From Alsobacter sp045348435 (GTDB lineage Bacteria > Pseudomonadota > Alphaproteobacteria > Rhizobiales > Beijerinckiaceae), in the NCBI RefSeq assembly GCF_045348435.1, contig NZ_CP157484.1:744001-808000 (forward strand): a stretch of DNA of 64,000 nt, in the 5' to 3' direction. The first letter of the stretch is position 1. Each line of letters opens with the position of its first letter. The translations under genes and the position numbers were made by a program. The notes below the pieces were generated by a model. It worked only from the letters and a program-made list of their open reading frames with translations. It did no database searches and was not told where the DNA came from. Positions 63,001 through 64,000 of the stretch are shown in pieces.

Positions 63001-64000
63001 GCGCGCGCCTGCGCATCGGCTATATCCCGCTGGTGGACGCGACCTTGCTGCTCGCGGCCGAGCGGTTCGGCTTCGCGGCCGCCGAAGGCCTGGAGCTCGA
63101 ACTCGTCCCGGAGGTGTCCTGGGCCAATATCCGCGACAAGCTCAATCTTGGGATCCTCGACGCCGCCCACATGCTGGCGCCCTCGGCCATCGCGGCGAGC
63201 CTGGGGCTGGGGCAGGTGAAATCGGCGCTGGTCGCCCCCGTCGCGCTGAACCTGAACGGCAACGCCATTACGATCTCCACCTCGCTGCGGGCCGAGATGG
63301 ACGACCTGCTGGACGGCGATCCCGCGGACCCCGCCGTCACGGCGGCCGCGCTGGGGCGCATCGCGCGCGGGCGGCTGCGCAACGGCCTGCCGCAGATCAC
63401 GCTCGGCCATGTGTTTCCGTTCTCGACGCACCACTACCAGCTGCGGCTCTGGCTGCGCTCGGGCGGCGTCGACCCGGACCAGGACGTCAACCTCGTCGTG
63501 CTGCCTCCGCCCTTCATGGCGGACAGCCTCAAAAATGGGCAGCTGGAGGGCTTCTGCGTGGGAGCGCCCTGGAACAGCATCGCGGTGGCGTCCGGCCACG
63601 CCGTCATGCTGCATCTGGGCTGCGACATCGTCCCCGACGCGCCCGAGAAGGTGCTGGCGCTGCGCGCCGAGTGGCAGGCCCGTCACGCCGAGCCGACCGC
63701 CAGGCTGATCCGCGCGGTGCGGCGCAGCGCTCAATGGCTGACCCAGCCGGATTCGAAGCGGCCGGCCGCCTCCATGCTGGCCGACACCGGCCTGTTCGGC
63801 GCCTCTGAGGAGCTGCTGCTGGCCATTCTGCGCGGATCGCTGGTCACCTCGCCCGGCGCCGATCCCCGTCCTGCTCCCGACTATATCCGCCTCGGACCCG
63901 AAACGCTCGCGCCCGACCCGGCTCACGCCGCCTGGCTGGTCGACCGCATGGCGGAGGCCGGGCAGCTGGCGAACGCGCGGGAGGCGCGGGAGATGGCGGC
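62997..64000 (+). CDS. nasS: Nitrate-sensing protein NasS (partial, runs off the window)
   Basis: The reading from ATG 62997 to the window end (334 codons, no stop) is a NrtA/CmpA-type binding protein without signal peptide, as expected for cytoplasmic NasS. Landmarks are LRIGYIPLVDATLLLAAERFGFAAAEGLELELVPEVSWANIRDKL, DAAHMLAPSAIAASLGLG, GHVFPFSTHHYQLRLWLR and GFCVGAPWNS. NasS holds NasT inactive until nitrate or nitrite binds. Nitrate transport or reductase genes would be expected beyond the right edge. Confidence 0.92.
   Translation, partial: MSARLRIGYIPLVDATLLLAAERFGFAAAEGLELELVPEVSWANIRDKLNLGILDAAHMLAPSAIAASLGLGQVKSALVAPVALNLNGNAITISTSLRAEMDDLLDGDPADPAVTAAALGRIARGRLRNGLPQITLGHVFPFSTHHYQLRLWLRSGGVDPDQDVNLVVLPPPFMADSLKNGQLEGFCVGAPWNSIAVASGHAVMLHLGCDIVPDAPEKVLALRAEWQARHAEPTARLIRAVRRSAQWLTQPDSKRPAASMLADTGLFGASEELLLAILRGSLVTSPGADPRPAPDYIRLGPETLAPDPAHAAWLVDRMAEAGQLANAREAREMA

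Overview
The window looks like a piece of an alphaproteobacterial chromosome, most likely Hyphomicrobiales (a Bosea-, Methylobacterium- or Chelatococcus-like organism). This is inferred from the high GC of the right-hand part, the rhizobial-type intergenic repeat seen three times, and family-level similarity of many proteins (TAXI solute-binding protein, NasT/NasS, ECF/RskA pair, small DUF6894-like fragment). The exact genus cannot be read from the sequence alone.

Left arm (1 to about 15.8 kb) is accessory in character: lower GC in places, long non-coding stretches, a tyrosine recombinase (7670-8296), a decayed SDR gene, a DUF6894 stub and an IS3-family remnant. Its best-organised part is a minus-strand block (7136 to 1739) with an RTX repeat protein, its type I secretion ATPase and HlyD adaptor, then an ECF sigma factor and an RskA-type anti-sigma factor. 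Two alpha/beta hydrolases, a CHRD-like protein, a DUF3095 protein and a DUF4214 mini-protein follow. This arm ends at tRNA-Pro(CGG), whose 3' end faces the accessory DNA; tRNA-Gln(TTG) lies just beyond.

From 16.4 to 31.5 kb: an orphan, doubly membrane-anchored TAXI-type binding protein, an exported SDR, and then a compact second secretion locus. That locus has a LapB-like type I ATPase and an HlyD adaptor transcribed divergently, a PilZ protein, a MotA/TolQ/ExbB-like channel protein with a long cytoplasmic tail (carrying a single-base frameshift) and a MotB/OmpA-like partner. Its gene content recalls the SiiA/SiiB proton channel that energises the SPI-4 type I secretion system in Salmonella, and more distantly ZorAB; no giant adhesin substrate is in the window. 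Next come a small protein coupled to a transglutaminase-like protein, DUF763, a periplasmic DUF5666-like protein, a GST and nicotinate phosphoribosyltransferase.

From 31.9 to 52.9 kb the genes are mostly transport and catabolism: an OxlT-type oxalate/formate antiporter with two palindromes in its promoter region, an orphan dipeptide-type binding protein, a YbaK deacylase, a UvrD-family helicase, a cytosine-deaminase-like amidohydrolase followed by a complete BMP-type (nucleoside/base) ABC transporter, an arginase/ornithine aminotransferase operon with a divergent Lrp/AsnC regulator, TPP riboswitch-controlled thiC, and an OsmF/YehZYXW-type compatible-solute ABC transporter.

From 52.9 kb to the end: a four-gene minus-strand MdtABC-like RND efflux operon with its own outer-membrane lipoprotein, tandem inverted repeats in the divergent promoter region, and the nitrate-sensing pair nasT-nasS, the latter running off the window.
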